Positions 25,411 to 34,790 are shown, counted from the stretch's first letter. The stretch is 64,000 nt of DNA from Spectribacter hydrogenoxidans (GCF_031846275.1 NZ_JAVRIB010000014.1:1-64000), one strand, 5' to 3'. Notes: generated by a model not told the origin, from the letters alone. A program made the numbers and translations.

Positions 25411-26934
25411 ATGAGCAGCGATAACGCGAATAATCAGGATCCGGCCGAATCCGGTGACGAACACCGGCTGATTGCGGCCCGGCGGGACAAGCTCACGGCC
25501 TGGCGCGAAACCGGCGGGGCATTTCCCAACGATTTCCGGCCCGCGAATCAGGCCGGGCCGCTGGCGGAAGCCTTCGGCGAGGCCGACGACGAGGCGCTGG
25601 AAGCCGCCGAACCGGTCACCGTGGCCGGGCGTCTGATGGCCAAACGGGTGATGGGCAAGGCCAGCTTTGCGCAGTTGCAGGATGGCAGCGGCCGGATTCA
25701 GTTATTCGTGCAGCGGGATGCCATCGGCGAAGAGGCCTATCGCGCGTTCAAGGCCATGGATGTGGGCGACATCCTGGGCGCGTCCGGTCAGTTGATGCGC
25801 ACCCGCACCGGCGAGCTGTCGATCCGCGTGGACGAACTGCGGCTGCTGACCAAGTCGCTGCGGCCCCTGCCCGAAAAGTGGCACGGCCTGTCCGATACCG
25901 AAGCGCGCTATCGCCAGCGGTATCTGGATCTGATCATGCATCCGGAATCGCGGGCGGTATTCACGCTGCGCAGCCGGCTGATGCGTCAGGTCCGCCGCTA
26001 CTTCGACGACGCGGGCTTCGCCGAGGTGGAAACGCCCATGTTGCAGGCGATCCCCGGCGGTGCCGCCGCGCGGCCGTTCGTGACGCACTACAACGCCCTG
26101 GATCACGATTTCTATCTGCGCATCGCCCCGGAGCTGTTTCTCAAGCGGCTGGTGGTGGGCGGTATGGACCGCGTCTACGAACTCAACCGCAATTTCCGCA
26201 ACGAGGGGGTGTCCACGCGGCACAATCCCGAGTTCACCATGCTCGAGTTTTACCAGGCCTATGCCGATCACGAGGATCTGATGCGCCTGATCGAGGGGCT
26301 GATCGAGCGCCTGGCCGTCGAACTGCTGGGCGGCGCACAGATCGAGTATCAGGGCGAGGCGATCAATCTGGCCGGTCCGTACCGGCGGTTGCCGCTGGCC
26401 GAGGCCATTGTCGAGTTCAATCCGGACATTCAGCGCGCGGACCTGGACGACGACGGCCGCCTTGATCATCTGTGCCGTGACCACGGCATTACCCCGGAAT
26501 CCGGCTGGGGTCGCGGCAAGCGCCAGACCGAGCTGTTCGAGAAGACCGTCGAGCACCGCCTGCACGAGCCCACCTTCATCACCGATTACCCGGCCGAGGT
26601 GTCCCCGCTGGCCCGCCGGCGCGACGACGCCCCCGAGCTGACCGAGCGCTTCGAACTGTTCATCGGCGGCCGGGAAGTGGCGAACGGATTTTCCGAGCTC
26701 AATGATCCGGAAGATCAGGCCGAACGGCTGCGCGCCCAGGCCGGGGCCAAGGACGCCGGCGATGACGAGGCGATGTATTACGACGCCGATTACGTGGAGG
26801 CGCTGGAATACGGCCTGCCACCCACCGCCGGCGCCGGCATCGGCATCGACCGCCTGGTCATGTTCTTGGCCGACCGCGCCGCCATCCGGGACGTGTTGTT
26901 ATTTCCCCAGTTGCGGCCGCGTCAGTCGACGTAG
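25411..26934 (+). CDS. lysS: Lysyl-tRNA synthetase, class II
   Basis: 507 residues. The OB-fold anticodon domain (about 60-190, 'VAGRLMAKRVMGKASFAQLQDGSGRIQLF') precedes the class-II core with motif 1 'FAEVETPMLQAIPGGAAARPF', motif 2 'RNFRNEGVSTRHNPEFTMLE' and motif 3 'GAGIGIDRLVMFLAD'. It charges tRNA-Lys in the cytoplasm. The prfB-lysS pair is conserved in gammaproteobacteria and is likely cotranscribed. Confidence 0.98.
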   Translation: MSSDNANNQDPAESGDEHRLIAARRDKLTAWRETGGAFPNDFRPANQAGPLAEAFGEADDEALEAAEPVTVAGRLMAKRVMGKASFAQLQDGSGRIQLFVQRDAIGEEAYRAFKAMDVGDILGASGQLMRTRTGELSIRVDELRLLTKSLRPLPEKWHGLSDTEARYRQRYLDLIMHPESRAVFTLRSRLMRQVRRYFDDAGFAEVETPMLQAIPGGAAARPFVTHYNALDHDFYLRIAPELFLKRLVVGGMDRVYELNRNFRNEGVSTRHNPEFTMLEFYQAYADHEDLMRLIEGLIERLAVELLGGAQIEYQGEAINLAGPYRRLPLAEAIVEFNPDIQRADLDDDGRLDHLCRDHGITPESGWGRGKRQTELFEKTVEHRLHEPTFITDYPAEVSPLARRRDDAPELTERFELFIGGREVANGFSELNDPEDQAERLRAQAGAKDAGDDEAMYYDADYVEALEYGLPPTAGAGIGIDRLVMFLADRAAIRDVLLFPQLRPRQST

Positions 26935-26968
26935 GTTCCGTCTGGATGGCGCCGCATTGGCCCGACCT

Positions 26969-27066
26969 GTCACAGCGAGGCGCGTCAGCGCCGCGGCTAT
27001 CTCATCGCGCTTGGCACCAGAACCGGCCAATGCCATCGAAACCCGACAGGCCGAATGAATTCGCCC
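26969..27066. repeat. Two dispersed palindromic repeats between lysS and ygfZ
   Basis: 26975-27005 is GAGGCGCGTCAGCGCCGCGG plus CTATCTCAT, the same family as 16480-16508. 27049-27066 is GGCCGAATGAATTCGCCC, of the family also at 2719, 8724, 16171, 21391 and 32499. Both lie between convergent genes; neither has a U-tract, so they are not ordinary terminators. Confidence 0.7.
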
Positions 27067-28026
27067 CTACGGTGGGTCGGTGGAGTAGGGGAGCTCGTGC
27101 AACACCATCGCTTCGCCATTTACCCGCAATGGCTGCTCGGTGACGGAAAGCTTGAGCACTGCCAGCACTTCGTTGCTGCCACCGCCATCGGGCGCGCCGT
27201 CGAGGACGGTGCCGGCACTGCCGTCGTCGGCATCGGCGACGGGGTCACCGGGCTCACAGGTTGCGGTGGTGGTACCACGGAACAGCCGACGCTTAAGCTT
27301 GCCGCGAAACTGCAATCGCGCGACGACCTCCTGGCCGGGGTAGCAGCCCTTGTCGAAGTCGAGCCCGTTCAGCCAGTGCAGGTTGAGCATTTGCGGCACG
27401 AACAGGGCGCGGGTGGCGGTGTGGATCACGGGCAACCCGGCCCGGATGCCGGCCAGCCGCCAGGCGGCCAGATGCTGGGGGTCTTCAACGCCCGTTGGTT
27501 CGGTCGCAGCATCGCGGCGGGCGGCCAGCAGACATCGCGCCGGGTCGCCGGGCAGGCGTATAGCCAGCCAGTCGTCGTTGTGGGCGACGGCGTTATCTTT
27601 CTCCAGCGCGGGAAGCCCCGCATCGCCCAGTGCCCGGGTCGCGCTTTCGAGCGGAAAACCGCGCCGGTCCCAGTTGTCGGGCAGGGCGGCAAGCGTGACC
27701 CGGGCGCGCAGCACGAACATCTGCAGGCGCTTGAGGGTTTCCGCCATCAGATCGGCGGGACATAGCAGCAGGAAGCGGGTGGGCTCGAGCCGTATTACCT
27801 GGAACACGATCAGCGCCCGGCCCTGGGCGTCGCACCAGGCGGCCGGACGGCTGCGGCCGGGTTCGATGCGGTCGGTGTCGACCGTGAGCTGCGCGTTCAG
27901 GAATGTGTCGGCGTCGTCGCCGGCGACCTCGATGGCGCCGAGATGCGACAGCCGGATCCCGTCATCGGGCCAGTTTTCGGTGCCGGAAGTTGCATCCGCA
28001 CCGGGGTTCATCTGTTCTCGAATCAT
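27067..28026 (-). CDS. ygfZ: tRNA-modifying / Fe-S assembly protein YgfZ
   Basis: 319 residues from ATG 28026; ATG 28011 is an alternative and neither has a strong ribosome-binding site. A GcvT-like folate-binding protein with the diagnostic motif KGCYPGQE ('FDKGCYPGQEVVARLQFRGKLKRRL'). YgfZ helps assembly or repair of certain Fe-S enzymes such as MiaB and needs folate. It diverges from the SDHAF4-like gene and the sdh operon, whose SdhB is an Fe-S protein, which is suggestive but not proof of a link. Confidence 0.9.
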   Translation of the reverse strand: MIREQMNPGADATSGTENWPDDGIRLSHLGAIEVAGDDADTFLNAQLTVDTDRIEPGRSRPAAWCDAQGRALIVFQVIRLEPTRFLLLCPADLMAETLKRLQMFVLRARVTLAALPDNWDRRGFPLESATRALGDAGLPALEKDNAVAHNDDWLAIRLPGDPARCLLAARRDAATEPTGVEDPQHLAAWRLAGIRAGLPVIHTATRALFVPQMLNLHWLNGLDFDKGCYPGQEVVARLQFRGKLKRRLFRGTTTATCEPGDPVADADDGSAGTVLDGAPDGGGSNEVLAVLKLSVTEQPLRVNGEAMVLHELPYSTDPP

Positions 28027-28072
28027 GCCCGTATATTGCCATGCAACATCCCGACCGTTTAAGCTCCCGGCG

Positions 28073-28216
28073 ATGACTGAACCGCGCAAGCCGACTCCAC
28101 CGCCCGCTGATCGCGAGCCCGAAACCATACGGCCCCGCGAACTTGGCGGCCGCAAGGGCCCGGAACCGACTCGCTACGGTGATTGGGAAAAGAACGGGCG
28201 CTGCATCGACTTCTAA
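28073..28216 (+). CDS. SDHAF4-like (DUF1674) small protein
   Basis: A 47-residue protein with a Pro-rich N-terminus and the C-terminal signature 'ELGGRKGPEPTRYGDWEKNG' ending 'RCIDF', which is the core of the DUF1674/SDHAF4 family. The eukaryotic member binds flavinylated SdhA and assists its joining to SdhB. Placement 24 bp before sdhC fits that role. Many annotations would miss it because of size. Confidence 0.85.
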   Translation: MTEPRKPTPPPADREPETIRPRELGGRKGPEPTRYGDWEKNGRCIDF

Positions 28217-28240
28217 CGCGTTTTTCGGGGACCGACACTC

Positions 28241-28618
28241 ATGGCGAATGCCTCCCAGCGGCCGCTGTCGCCGCATCTTCAGATATACCGGCCACAGCTT
28301 ACGTCCATCCTGTCCATCAGCCATCGGCTGACGGGCGTGGCACTGGCCGCGGGCACGGCGGTGCTGGCGCTGTGGCTGATCGCCGCGGCCGCCGGGGCCG
28401 ACTCGTTCGCCCTGATCAACAACCATCTGGCCGCCTGGTACGGGCAGGTGCTGATGGTGTTCTGGAGCTTTGCCCTGTTCTACCACCTGTGCAACGGCAT
28501 CCGGCACCTCGCCTGGGATGCCGGCTGGGGCCTGGATATCCGCACGGCATACATGACCGGCTACGCGACGGTCGCTGCCGCTGTTTTGCTCACTGCCGGC
28601 GCCTGGCTGCTAGCGTGA
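28241..28618 (+). CDS. sdhC: Succinate dehydrogenase cytochrome b556 subunit
   Basis: 125 residues with three transmembrane helices (about 30-52, 65-88, 103-124). 'RPLSPHLQIYRPQLTSILSISHRLTGVAL' is the SdhC N-terminal signature, including the quinone-site Ser/Arg region, and 'LFYHLCNGIRHLAWD' contains the haem-ligand His. It anchors complex II in the inner membrane. First core gene of sdhCDAB. Confidence 0.95.
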   Translation: MANASQRPLSPHLQIYRPQLTSILSISHRLTGVALAAGTAVLALWLIAAAAGADSFALINNHLAAWYGQVLMVFWSFALFYHLCNGIRHLAWDAGWGLDIRTAYMTGYATVAAAVLLTAGAWLLA

Positions 28619-28716
28619 GCCGCCCGCGGGCCGTGGAGGCGGCCCGCAGGCATCGGAAGACATGACCCGGCGCGTGGGGGCACTGCCGGGCCGCCATCAT
28701 CGGAGAGGACGCACGA

Positions 28717-29106
28717 ATGGAACAGATTCGCTCACCGCTGGCGCGCGCCCGCGGGCTGGGGTCGGCCAAACACGGGGTCGGCCACTGGCGGGTGCAACGG
28801 CTGTCGGCCGTCGCGCTGGTGCCCCTGACCTTCTGGTTCGTGGCCTCGCTGGCCACGCATACCGGTAGCGGCTACGACGCCGCCATCGCCTGGATTGGGT
28901 CGCCGCTGGTGGCGGTGCTGTTGAGTCTGTATCTGGCAGTGGCTTTCTATCACTCGCAGCTCGGTCTGCAGGTGATCGTCGAGGATTATGTGCACGGCGA
29001 GGGCCTCAAGACGGTCATGCTCACGTTGCTGCAGTTCCTCCATATAGGGCTGGCCGTGGGGTCGATCTTCGCCGTGCTCTGGATTGCCCTGGGAGCCGCC
29101 GCATGA
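28717..29106 (+). CDS. sdhD: Succinate dehydrogenase membrane anchor subunit
   Basis: 129 residues, three membrane helices. 'GHWRVQRLSAVALVPLTFWF' and 'YHSQLGLQVIVEDYVHGEGLK' are typical of SdhD, including the His-rich haem region and the Tyr near the quinone site. Its stop overlaps the sdhA start (ATGA). The gap from sdhC, about 98 bp, is larger than usual for this operon and has no visible signal. Confidence 0.93.
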   Translation: MEQIRSPLARARGLGSAKHGVGHWRVQRLSAVALVPLTFWFVASLATHTGSGYDAAIAWIGSPLVAVLLSLYLAVAFYHSQLGLQVIVEDYVHGEGLKTVMLTLLQFLHIGLAVGSIFAVLWIALGAAA

Positions 29107-30890
29107 GTCAAACCTACGAAGTGATCGAACACCGGCACGATGTGGTGGTGGTCGGCGCCGGCGGCGCCGGTCTGCGCGCCACCCGCGGTTTGGCGCAGGC
29201 GGGATTATCCACCGCCTGTGTGACCAAGGTGTTTCCCACCCGCAGCCACACCGTGGCGGCCCAGGGCGGGGTGTCCGCCGCGCTCGGCAACATGGGCGAC
29301 GACGACTGGCGCTGGCATGCCTACGACACCATCAAGGGGTCGGACTGGCTGGGCGATCAGGATGCCATCGAATACATGTGCCGCGAGGCCATCCCGTCGG
29401 TGATCGAGCTGGAGCACGACGGCGTGCCGTTCTCCCGCACCGAGGAAGGCAAGATCTACCAGCGGCCGTTCGGCGGCATGACCACCCATTACGGCGAGGG
29501 CACGGCCCAGCGCACCTGCGCGGCCGCCGACCGTACCGGTCACGCCATGCTGCATGCGCTCTACCAGCAGGCGCTGAAGTACAAGGCCGACTTCTTCATC
29601 GAGTACTTCGCCATCGACCTGATCATGGACGACGAGGGCGTATGCCGCGGCGTCTGGGCCTGGGATCTGTCCGAGGGCACGCTGCACCGCTTCCGCGCCC
29701 ATCAGGTGATTCTGGCCACCGGCGGCTACGGCCGGACCTATTTCTCCTGCACCTCGGCGCATACCTGCACCGGTGACGGCGGCGGCATGGTGCTGCGCGC
29801 CGGGCTGCCGCTGCAGGACATGGAATTCGTCCAGTTCCATCCCACCGGTATCTACGGCGCCGGCTGCCTGATTACCGAGGGCGTGCGCGGCGAGGGCGGT
29901 TATCTGACCAACTCGGAAGGCGAGCGCTTCATGGAGCGTTACGCCCCCAACGCCAAGGATCTGGCCAGCCGCGACGTGGTGTCGCGGTCGATGACCATCG
30001 AGATCCGTGAAGGCCGCGGCGTGGGGCCCAAGGCCGATCATATCCATCTGCATCTGGAGCACCTCGGTGCCGAGGTGATCAATGAGCGGCTGCCGGGCAT
30101 CGCCGAAACCGCCCGCATCTTCTCCGGCGTGGACGTGACCCGCGAGCCGATTCCGGTGCTGCCCACCGTCCACTACAACATGGGTGGTATTCCGGCTAAT
30201 TATCACGGCGAAGTGCTGACCCTGCGCGACGGCGATCCGGATGCCGTGGTGCCCGGTCTGATGGCGGTGGGCGAGGCGGCCTGCGTGTCGGTGCACGGCG
30301 CCAACCGCCTGGGCTCGAATTCGCTGCTCGATCTGGTCGTGTTCGGCCGCGCGGTGGCGCACCGCTGTGTCGAGACGATCAAGCCGGGGGCCTCGCACAA
30401 GAGCCTGCCCGCGGACGTGGACGACAAGATGCTGTCGCGCTTCGATGCCCTTAGAAATGCCAGCGGCAGCCGGCCGACCGCCGGTATCCGCGACGACATG
30501 CAGCACACCATGCAGAATTTCGCGGCGGTGTTCCGTACCGGCGACACGCTCCAGGAAGGTCTGGACAAGATCAAGGACGTGGTGGGGTCGTTCGACGAGG
30601 TCGACGTGTCCGACCGCTCGCTGGTGTGGAACTCCGATCTGGTGGAAACGCTGGAGCTGGACAACATGCTCGGCCAGGCGCTGGTGACCATGCGCTCGGC
30701 GCACAATCGCCAGGAAAGCCGCGGCGCCCATGCCCGCGAGGATTTCGCGGACCGCGACGACGAGAACTGGATGAAGCACACCCTGGCCTGGCGTGACGGG
30801 CAGGATGTGACCATCGATTACCGGCCGGTCCACATGACCACCATGACCGATGACATGGAAGTGATTCCGCCCAAAAAGCGGACGTACTAG
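29103..30890 (+). CDS. sdhA: Succinate dehydrogenase flavoprotein subunit
   Basis: 595 residues. Dinucleotide-binding 'VVVVGAGGAGLRATRGLAQ' (about 17-35), the FAD-attachment segment 'TRSHTVAAQGGVSAALGN' (covalent flavin on the His), catalytic 'FHPTGIYGAGCLITEGVRGEGGYL' and 'TVHYNMGGIPANYHG', and the C-terminal 'RSAHNRQESRGAHAREDF'. It oxidises succinate to fumarate and passes electrons to SdhB. SdhE and the SDHAF4-like protein in the same locus serve this subunit. Confidence 0.98.
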   Translation: MSQTYEVIEHRHDVVVVGAGGAGLRATRGLAQAGLSTACVTKVFPTRSHTVAAQGGVSAALGNMGDDDWRWHAYDTIKGSDWLGDQDAIEYMCREAIPSVIELEHDGVPFSRTEEGKIYQRPFGGMTTHYGEGTAQRTCAAADRTGHAMLHALYQQALKYKADFFIEYFAIDLIMDDEGVCRGVWAWDLSEGTLHRFRAHQVILATGGYGRTYFSCTSAHTCTGDGGGMVLRAGLPLQDMEFVQFHPTGIYGAGCLITEGVRGEGGYLTNSEGERFMERYAPNAKDLASRDVVSRSMTIEIREGRGVGPKADHIHLHLEHLGAEVINERLPGIAETARIFSGVDVTREPIPVLPTVHYNMGGIPANYHGEVLTLRDGDPDAVVPGLMAVGEAACVSVHGANRLGSNSLLDLVVFGRAVAHRCVETIKPGASHKSLPADVDDKMLSRFDALRNASGSRPTAGIRDDMQHTMQNFAAVFRTGDTLQEGLDKIKDVVGSFDEVDVSDRSLVWNSDLVETLELDNMLGQALVTMRSAHNRQESRGAHAREDFADRDDENWMKHTLAWRDGQDVTIDYRPVHMTTMTDDMEVIPPKKRTY

Positions 30891-30982
30891 ATGCGTCAGG
30901 CGCAGGTATGAGGTGTGCAGCGCGATCGTCGCGTTACTGAAACCGCCTCACACCCTGCGCCTCACGCCGCACGGAGAATCCA

Positions 30983-31762
30983 ATGGCTCAATTCCGTCTT
31001 CCCAAGAACTCCCGCATCGGCAAGGGCAAGCATTTCCCGGCGCCGGACGGTGCGACCAATGTCCGGACGTTCAAGATCTACCGATGGGATCCGGACGCCG
31101 GTGAAACGCCGCGTATGGATACTTACGATCTGGACTTGGATGATTGTGGCCCGATGGTTCTGGATGCCCTGATCAAGATCAAGAACGAGGTGGACCCCAC
31201 GCTGACCTTCCGGCGTTCCTGCCGCGAGGGCATCTGCGGTTCCTGTGCGTTCAACATCGACGGCACCAACACGCTGGCCTGTATCAAGGGCATCGACGAA
31301 GTGAAGGGGGCGGTCAAGATCTATCCGCTGCCGCACATGCCGGTAGTGAAGGATCTGGTGCCGGACCTGACCCATTTCTACGCCCAGTACGCCTCCATCG
31401 AGCCCTGGATCAAGACCGACACCCCGGCGCCCACCCGCGAGCGACTGCAGACGCCGGAAGACCGCAAGGAACTGGATGGCCTCTACGAATGCATCCTGTG
31501 TGCCTGCTGTTCCACCTCCTGCCCCAGCTACTGGTGGAACCCGGATCGCTACCTGGGTCCGGCCGTATTGCTGCAGGCCTATCGCTGGCTCGCCGATTCG
31601 CGTGACGAGGGCATGGGCGAACGCCTCGACCAGCTGGAGGACCCGTTCAAGCTGTATCGCTGCCATACCATCATGAACTGCACCAATACCTGTCCCAAGG
31701 GCCTGAATCCGGCCAAGGCCATTGCCGAAACCAAGAAGCTGCTGCTGGAACGCCAGGGATAG
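30983..31762 (+). CDS. sdhB: Succinate dehydrogenase iron-sulfur subunit
   Basis: 259 residues. The N-terminal ferredoxin domain has the 2Fe-2S ligands 'SCREGICGSCAFNIDG'; the C-terminal domain has the 4Fe-4S and 3Fe-4S sites in 'CILCACCSTSCPSYWWNP' and 'CHTIMNCTNTCPKGLNP'. It conducts electrons from SdhA to ubiquinone. Start ATG 30983 follows a 92-bp gap after sdhA. Confidence 0.98.
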   Translation: MAQFRLPKNSRIGKGKHFPAPDGATNVRTFKIYRWDPDAGETPRMDTYDLDLDDCGPMVLDALIKIKNEVDPTLTFRRSCREGICGSCAFNIDGTNTLACIKGIDEVKGAVKIYPLPHMPVVKDLVPDLTHFYAQYASIEPWIKTDTPAPTRERLQTPEDRKELDGLYECILCACCSTSCPSYWWNPDRYLGPAVLLQAYRWLADSRDEGMGERLDQLEDPFKLYRCHTIMNCTNTCPKGLNPAKAIAETKKLLLERQG

Positions 31763-31798
31763 CGCCGTTCGTCACCGCATGAATCGGAAAGTGCCAGC

Positions 31799-32044
31799 GT
31801 GAGTGAAACCGGCCGTATCCGCTGGCTCTGCCGTCGTGGCATGAAGGAACTGGATGTCCTGCTCGAGCGGTTCTATCGCGCCGAGTTCGAGGGGCTGAGC
31901 CCGGACGAGATCAGCGCGTTCCGCGGCCTGCTGGAGTACGAGGACCCGGACCTCTACGCGCTGCTGCTCGGCAGCCAGCCGCCGACCGATCCGGTATCGG
32001 CCGGTCTGGCCGAACGCATCCGGGAATACCGCCGGGTGGTGTGA
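31799..32044 (+). CDS. sdhE: FAD assembly factor SdhE
   Basis: 81 residues starting with GTG 31799. The RGxxE-type motif is seen in 'CRRGMKELDVLLERF', and 'FRGLLEYEDPDLYALLLG' is the second family block. SdhE promotes covalent flavinylation of SdhA. It directly follows sdhB, and its stop overlaps the cptA start. Also known as CptB/YgfY. Confidence 0.95.
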   Translation: MSETGRIRWLCRRGMKELDVLLERFYRAEFEGLSPDEISAFRGLLEYEDPDLYALLLGSQPPTDPVSAGLAERIREYRRVV

Positions 32045-32475
32045 CTCGTCAGCCGGCGCCGCTGGATATCCCCATCCGGCCATCCCGTCGGCTTCGCACC
32101 CTGTGTGTGATCGCCCACGTCGCCGCGGCGCTGCTTGTCGTCTGGCTGGCGCTGCGCTGGCCGCTGACCCTGTTGTTGCTGCCGTTGATGGCGTTTTCGT
32201 TGCGTCATGAATGGCGGCGGTTGTCGCTGCGGCGGACCGATGCCGTCGTGCATCTGCGTGGCCCTCTCGAAGCGGCTGGGTGGCAGTTGACCCACCAGGA
32301 CGGCACGGTCACCGAGGCGCCGCTGGCCCCCACCTCCGTGTGTCTGCCCTGGCTGGTAATACTGCATTTCCGGCATCGGCGATGGCGCTTTCCCGTCGCT
32401 GTGCCGCTGGCTTCGGATAGCGTCGACGGGGAGATGTTTCGCCGGTTGCGGGTAGTGTTGCGGACGCGGGGTTAG
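32041..32475 (+). CDS. cptA: YgfX/CptA-family membrane protein
   Basis: 144 residues, GTG start at 32041 overlapping the sdhE stop (GTGA). Two adjacent transmembrane segments (about 20-55) are followed by a short soluble domain rich in Arg. Position beside sdhE and the fold 'RTLCVIAHVAAALLVVWLAL...LSLRRTDAVVHLRG' match YgfX, described as a cell-shape-affecting protein partnered with YgfY/SdhE. The toxin role has been debated. Confidence 0.75.
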   Translation: MTRQPAPLDIPIRPSRRLRTLCVIAHVAAALLVVWLALRWPLTLLLLPLMAFSLRHEWRRLSLRRTDAVVHLRGPLEAAGWQLTHQDGTVTEAPLAPTSVCLPWLVILHFRHRRWRFPVAVPLASDSVDGEMFRRLRVVLRTRG

Positions 32476-33024
32476 CCCGTGGTTACCGGCCCGGTGTTGG
32501 CCGAATGCATTCGGCCCTACACAACGGATGAAACTCTGCCTGGATTCGTCTTACGTAGGGTGCTATTCATGGCGCCTGCCCAATCGGGCTGCAGGCTGAG
32601 ATAGGCGAAGCGTTCTCGGCGATTCAACAATCTTTAGGACTCGAGGTAACAAGAAGATTCCGCCCCACTATAGCTGGCCGGGTAACTTTCTTGTGCGACA
32701 AGAAAGTCACCAAAGAAACGCTTCCGGCGGGCGAGTCCTGCCTCGAACAGGGTTCGAGGCAGGATGCCTTGTGCGCTTCGGTCGGCGAGGGGGTCTTTCG
32801 ACGGCACATCCTTGTGCCGACGAAAACCGCGCGCCCGTCCTGGGCGCGCCCCTTCGGGCCGGGAACCTCGCCGCCCTGCAGTGCTCAGCTCGTCCCGACG
32901 GGAATCAAGAGTTGCCATGGCCGGGTGGGGTCGCCTCTTCCCTCCCGTTAGCGCTTGCCGACCGGCTGGTGGACCATGCGGCCTTGCGCGGCCCAACGGT
33001 TGTCGACCGCCTTCTCTGCGGCTC
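32476..33024. repeat. 550-bp palindrome-rich region between cptA and nadB
   Basis: No credible gene. It contains GGCCGAATGCATTCGGCC (32499-32516); a perfect hairpin ACTTTCTTGT-GCG-ACAAGAAAGT (32685-32707); and a 13-bp perfect inverted repeat TCCTGCCTCGAAC-AGG-GTTCGAGGCAGGA (32736-32764). The sequence after the second hairpin (AAAGAAACG...) resembles a repeat type I know from other gammaproteobacterial intergenic regions. Cotranscription of nadB from the other side ends at its boundary with no clear terminator. Confidence 0.65.
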
Positions 33025-34647
33025 TTAACGCGCCGCCGCCTGCACCGGGTCGGGTCGCGGCGGCGGCACCAGCACGGTGGGCGCGGCCTGGGGCAGTCGG
33101 TTGGGATAATCCAGATTGGCGTGCAGCCCGCGACTCTCACGGCGCTGCTGGGCGGACTGCACGATCAGGTCTGCCACCAGCGCAAGGTTGCGCAATTCGA
33201 TCAGGTCCGCAGTGATGCGGAAACTGCCGTAGTACTCGTGAATCTCGGCTCGCAGCAGTTCTACCCGGTGGCGGGCGCGTTCCAGGCGCTTGTTGGTGCG
33301 CACGATGCCGACGTAATCCCACATGAAGCGGCGCAGTTCATGCCAGTTGTGGGCGACCACTACCTCTTCATCGGAATCCGTGACCCGCGATTCATCCCAG
33401 GCGGGCAGGGCCTGCGGAGTGATCGTTTCGCCGGGCTCGGCAAGCATGTGATCGGCCGCGGCGGTGGCGAACACGATGCATTCCAGCAGCGAGTTGGAGG
33501 CCAGCCGGTTGGCGCCATGCAGCCCGGTGCAGGCGGTCTCGCCGATGGCGTAAAGGCCGGGCAGGTCGGTGCGGCCGGCGAGGTCGGTGACCACGCCGCC
33601 GCAGGTGTAATGCGCGGCAGGCACCACCGGCAGCGGCTCGCGCGTCATGTCCAGTCCGAGTTCGAGGCAGCGGCCGTGTATCGCGGGAAAATGGCTGCGG
33701 ATGAAATCGGCGTCGCGGTGGCTGATATCCAGCCAGACGTGATCGACGCCCAGCCGCTTCATCTCCGCGTCGATCGCCCGGGCCACGATGTCGCGCGGGG
33801 CCAGTTCGGCCAGCTCGTGGTGATCGGCCATGAAGGCGTGCCCGTCCGGGCGCAGCAGCCGGGCACCTTCGCCGCGCAGGGCCTCGCTGATCAGGAATGA
33901 CCTTGCCTGTGGATGGAACAGGCAGGTGGGATGGAACTGCATGAATTCCATGTTCGCTACCCGGCACCCGGCGCGCCAGGCCATGGCGATGCCGTCGCCG
34001 CTGGCGGCATGCGGATTGCTGGAGTACAGGTAGGCCAGGTTGGCGCCGCCACAGGCCAGTACGGTATCCCGCGCGGCCAGGGTGCGAACGTGGCCGGTGG
34101 CCGTGTCCAGCACGTGAGCGCCCAGGCAGCGGACTCCGCGGCTGTCGCGGATCAGTTCCACCGCCACGTGATGCTCGAATACGGTGATGGCGTCCGATTG
34201 CCGGGCCAGCGCCTCCAGCGTGGTTTCCACCGCCCGGCCGGTGGCATCGTCGGCATGGATGATGCGCCGGTGGCTGTGGCCGCCTTCGCGGGCCAGATGA
34301 TAAGCGTAGCCGGCGTCGTCCTCGGCCCGGGTAAAGCCCACGCCCAGCGCGATCAGCCATTCAATCGACTGGCGGCCGCGTTCCACCGTGAAGCGTACCG
34401 CCTGCTCGTCGCACAGACCCGCGCCGGCGGTCAGGGTGTCGGCAACGTGGGATTCCACCGAGTCGCGGTCGTCCAGCACCGCGGAAATGCCGCCCTGGGC
34501 GTACAGGGTGCTGCCCTCCGACAAGCGCGATTTCGACAGCACGGCCACGCGGCGACCGGCCTCGGCCAGGCGCAGGGCGAGGGTCAGACCGGCAGCACCG
34601 CTACCGATCACCAGGCAATCGAAGAACGCATTGGAATCGTTTGGCAT
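33025..34647 (-). CDS. nadB: L-aspartate oxidase
   Basis: 540 residues from ATG 34647, exactly the E. coli length; the frame is open further upstream but has no homology. FAD-binding 'CLVIGSGAAGLTLALRLAEAG', 'KSRLSEGSTLYAQGGISAV', 'FMQFHPTCLFHPQARSFLISEALRGEGA' and 'AAHYTCGGVVTDLAG' are diagnostic. It oxidises aspartate to iminoaspartate, the first step of NAD synthesis. No nadA or nadC lies next to it. It diverges from the sigma-E operon, as in other gammaproteobacteria. No Shine-Dalgarno is evident. Confidence 0.97.
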   Translation of the reverse strand: MPNDSNAFFDCLVIGSGAAGLTLALRLAEAGRRVAVLSKSRLSEGSTLYAQGGISAVLDDRDSVESHVADTLTAGAGLCDEQAVRFTVERGRQSIEWLIALGVGFTRAEDDAGYAYHLAREGGHSHRRIIHADDATGRAVETTLEALARQSDAITVFEHHVAVELIRDSRGVRCLGAHVLDTATGHVRTLAARDTVLACGGANLAYLYSSNPHAASGDGIAMAWRAGCRVANMEFMQFHPTCLFHPQARSFLISEALRGEGARLLRPDGHAFMADHHELAELAPRDIVARAIDAEMKRLGVDHVWLDISHRDADFIRSHFPAIHGRCLELGLDMTREPLPVVPAAHYTCGGVVTDLAGRTDLPGLYAIGETACTGLHGANRLASNSLLECIVFATAAADHMLAEPGETITPQALPAWDESRVTDSDEEVVVAHNWHELRRFMWDYVGIVRTNKRLERARHRVELLRAEIHEYYGSFRITADLIELRNLALVADLIVQSAQQRRESRGLHANLDYPNRLPQAAPTVLVPPPRPDPVQAAAR

Positions 34648-34790
34648 GACGGGAGGACTTGTCGACGCTAAACTGTGCTGCCGGGTTACCGCCGGGATGC
34701 CGTTGTCGGCACGGGGTGCAACGCGGGCACGGCAGTCGTCGATGGAATCACCGCGACGGCATCGACATGCACTATACACAGTATCGCGGC

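Noticed and set aside
29205..30833. 542-codon open frame antisense to sdhA
   Set aside because: Shadow of a conserved gene.
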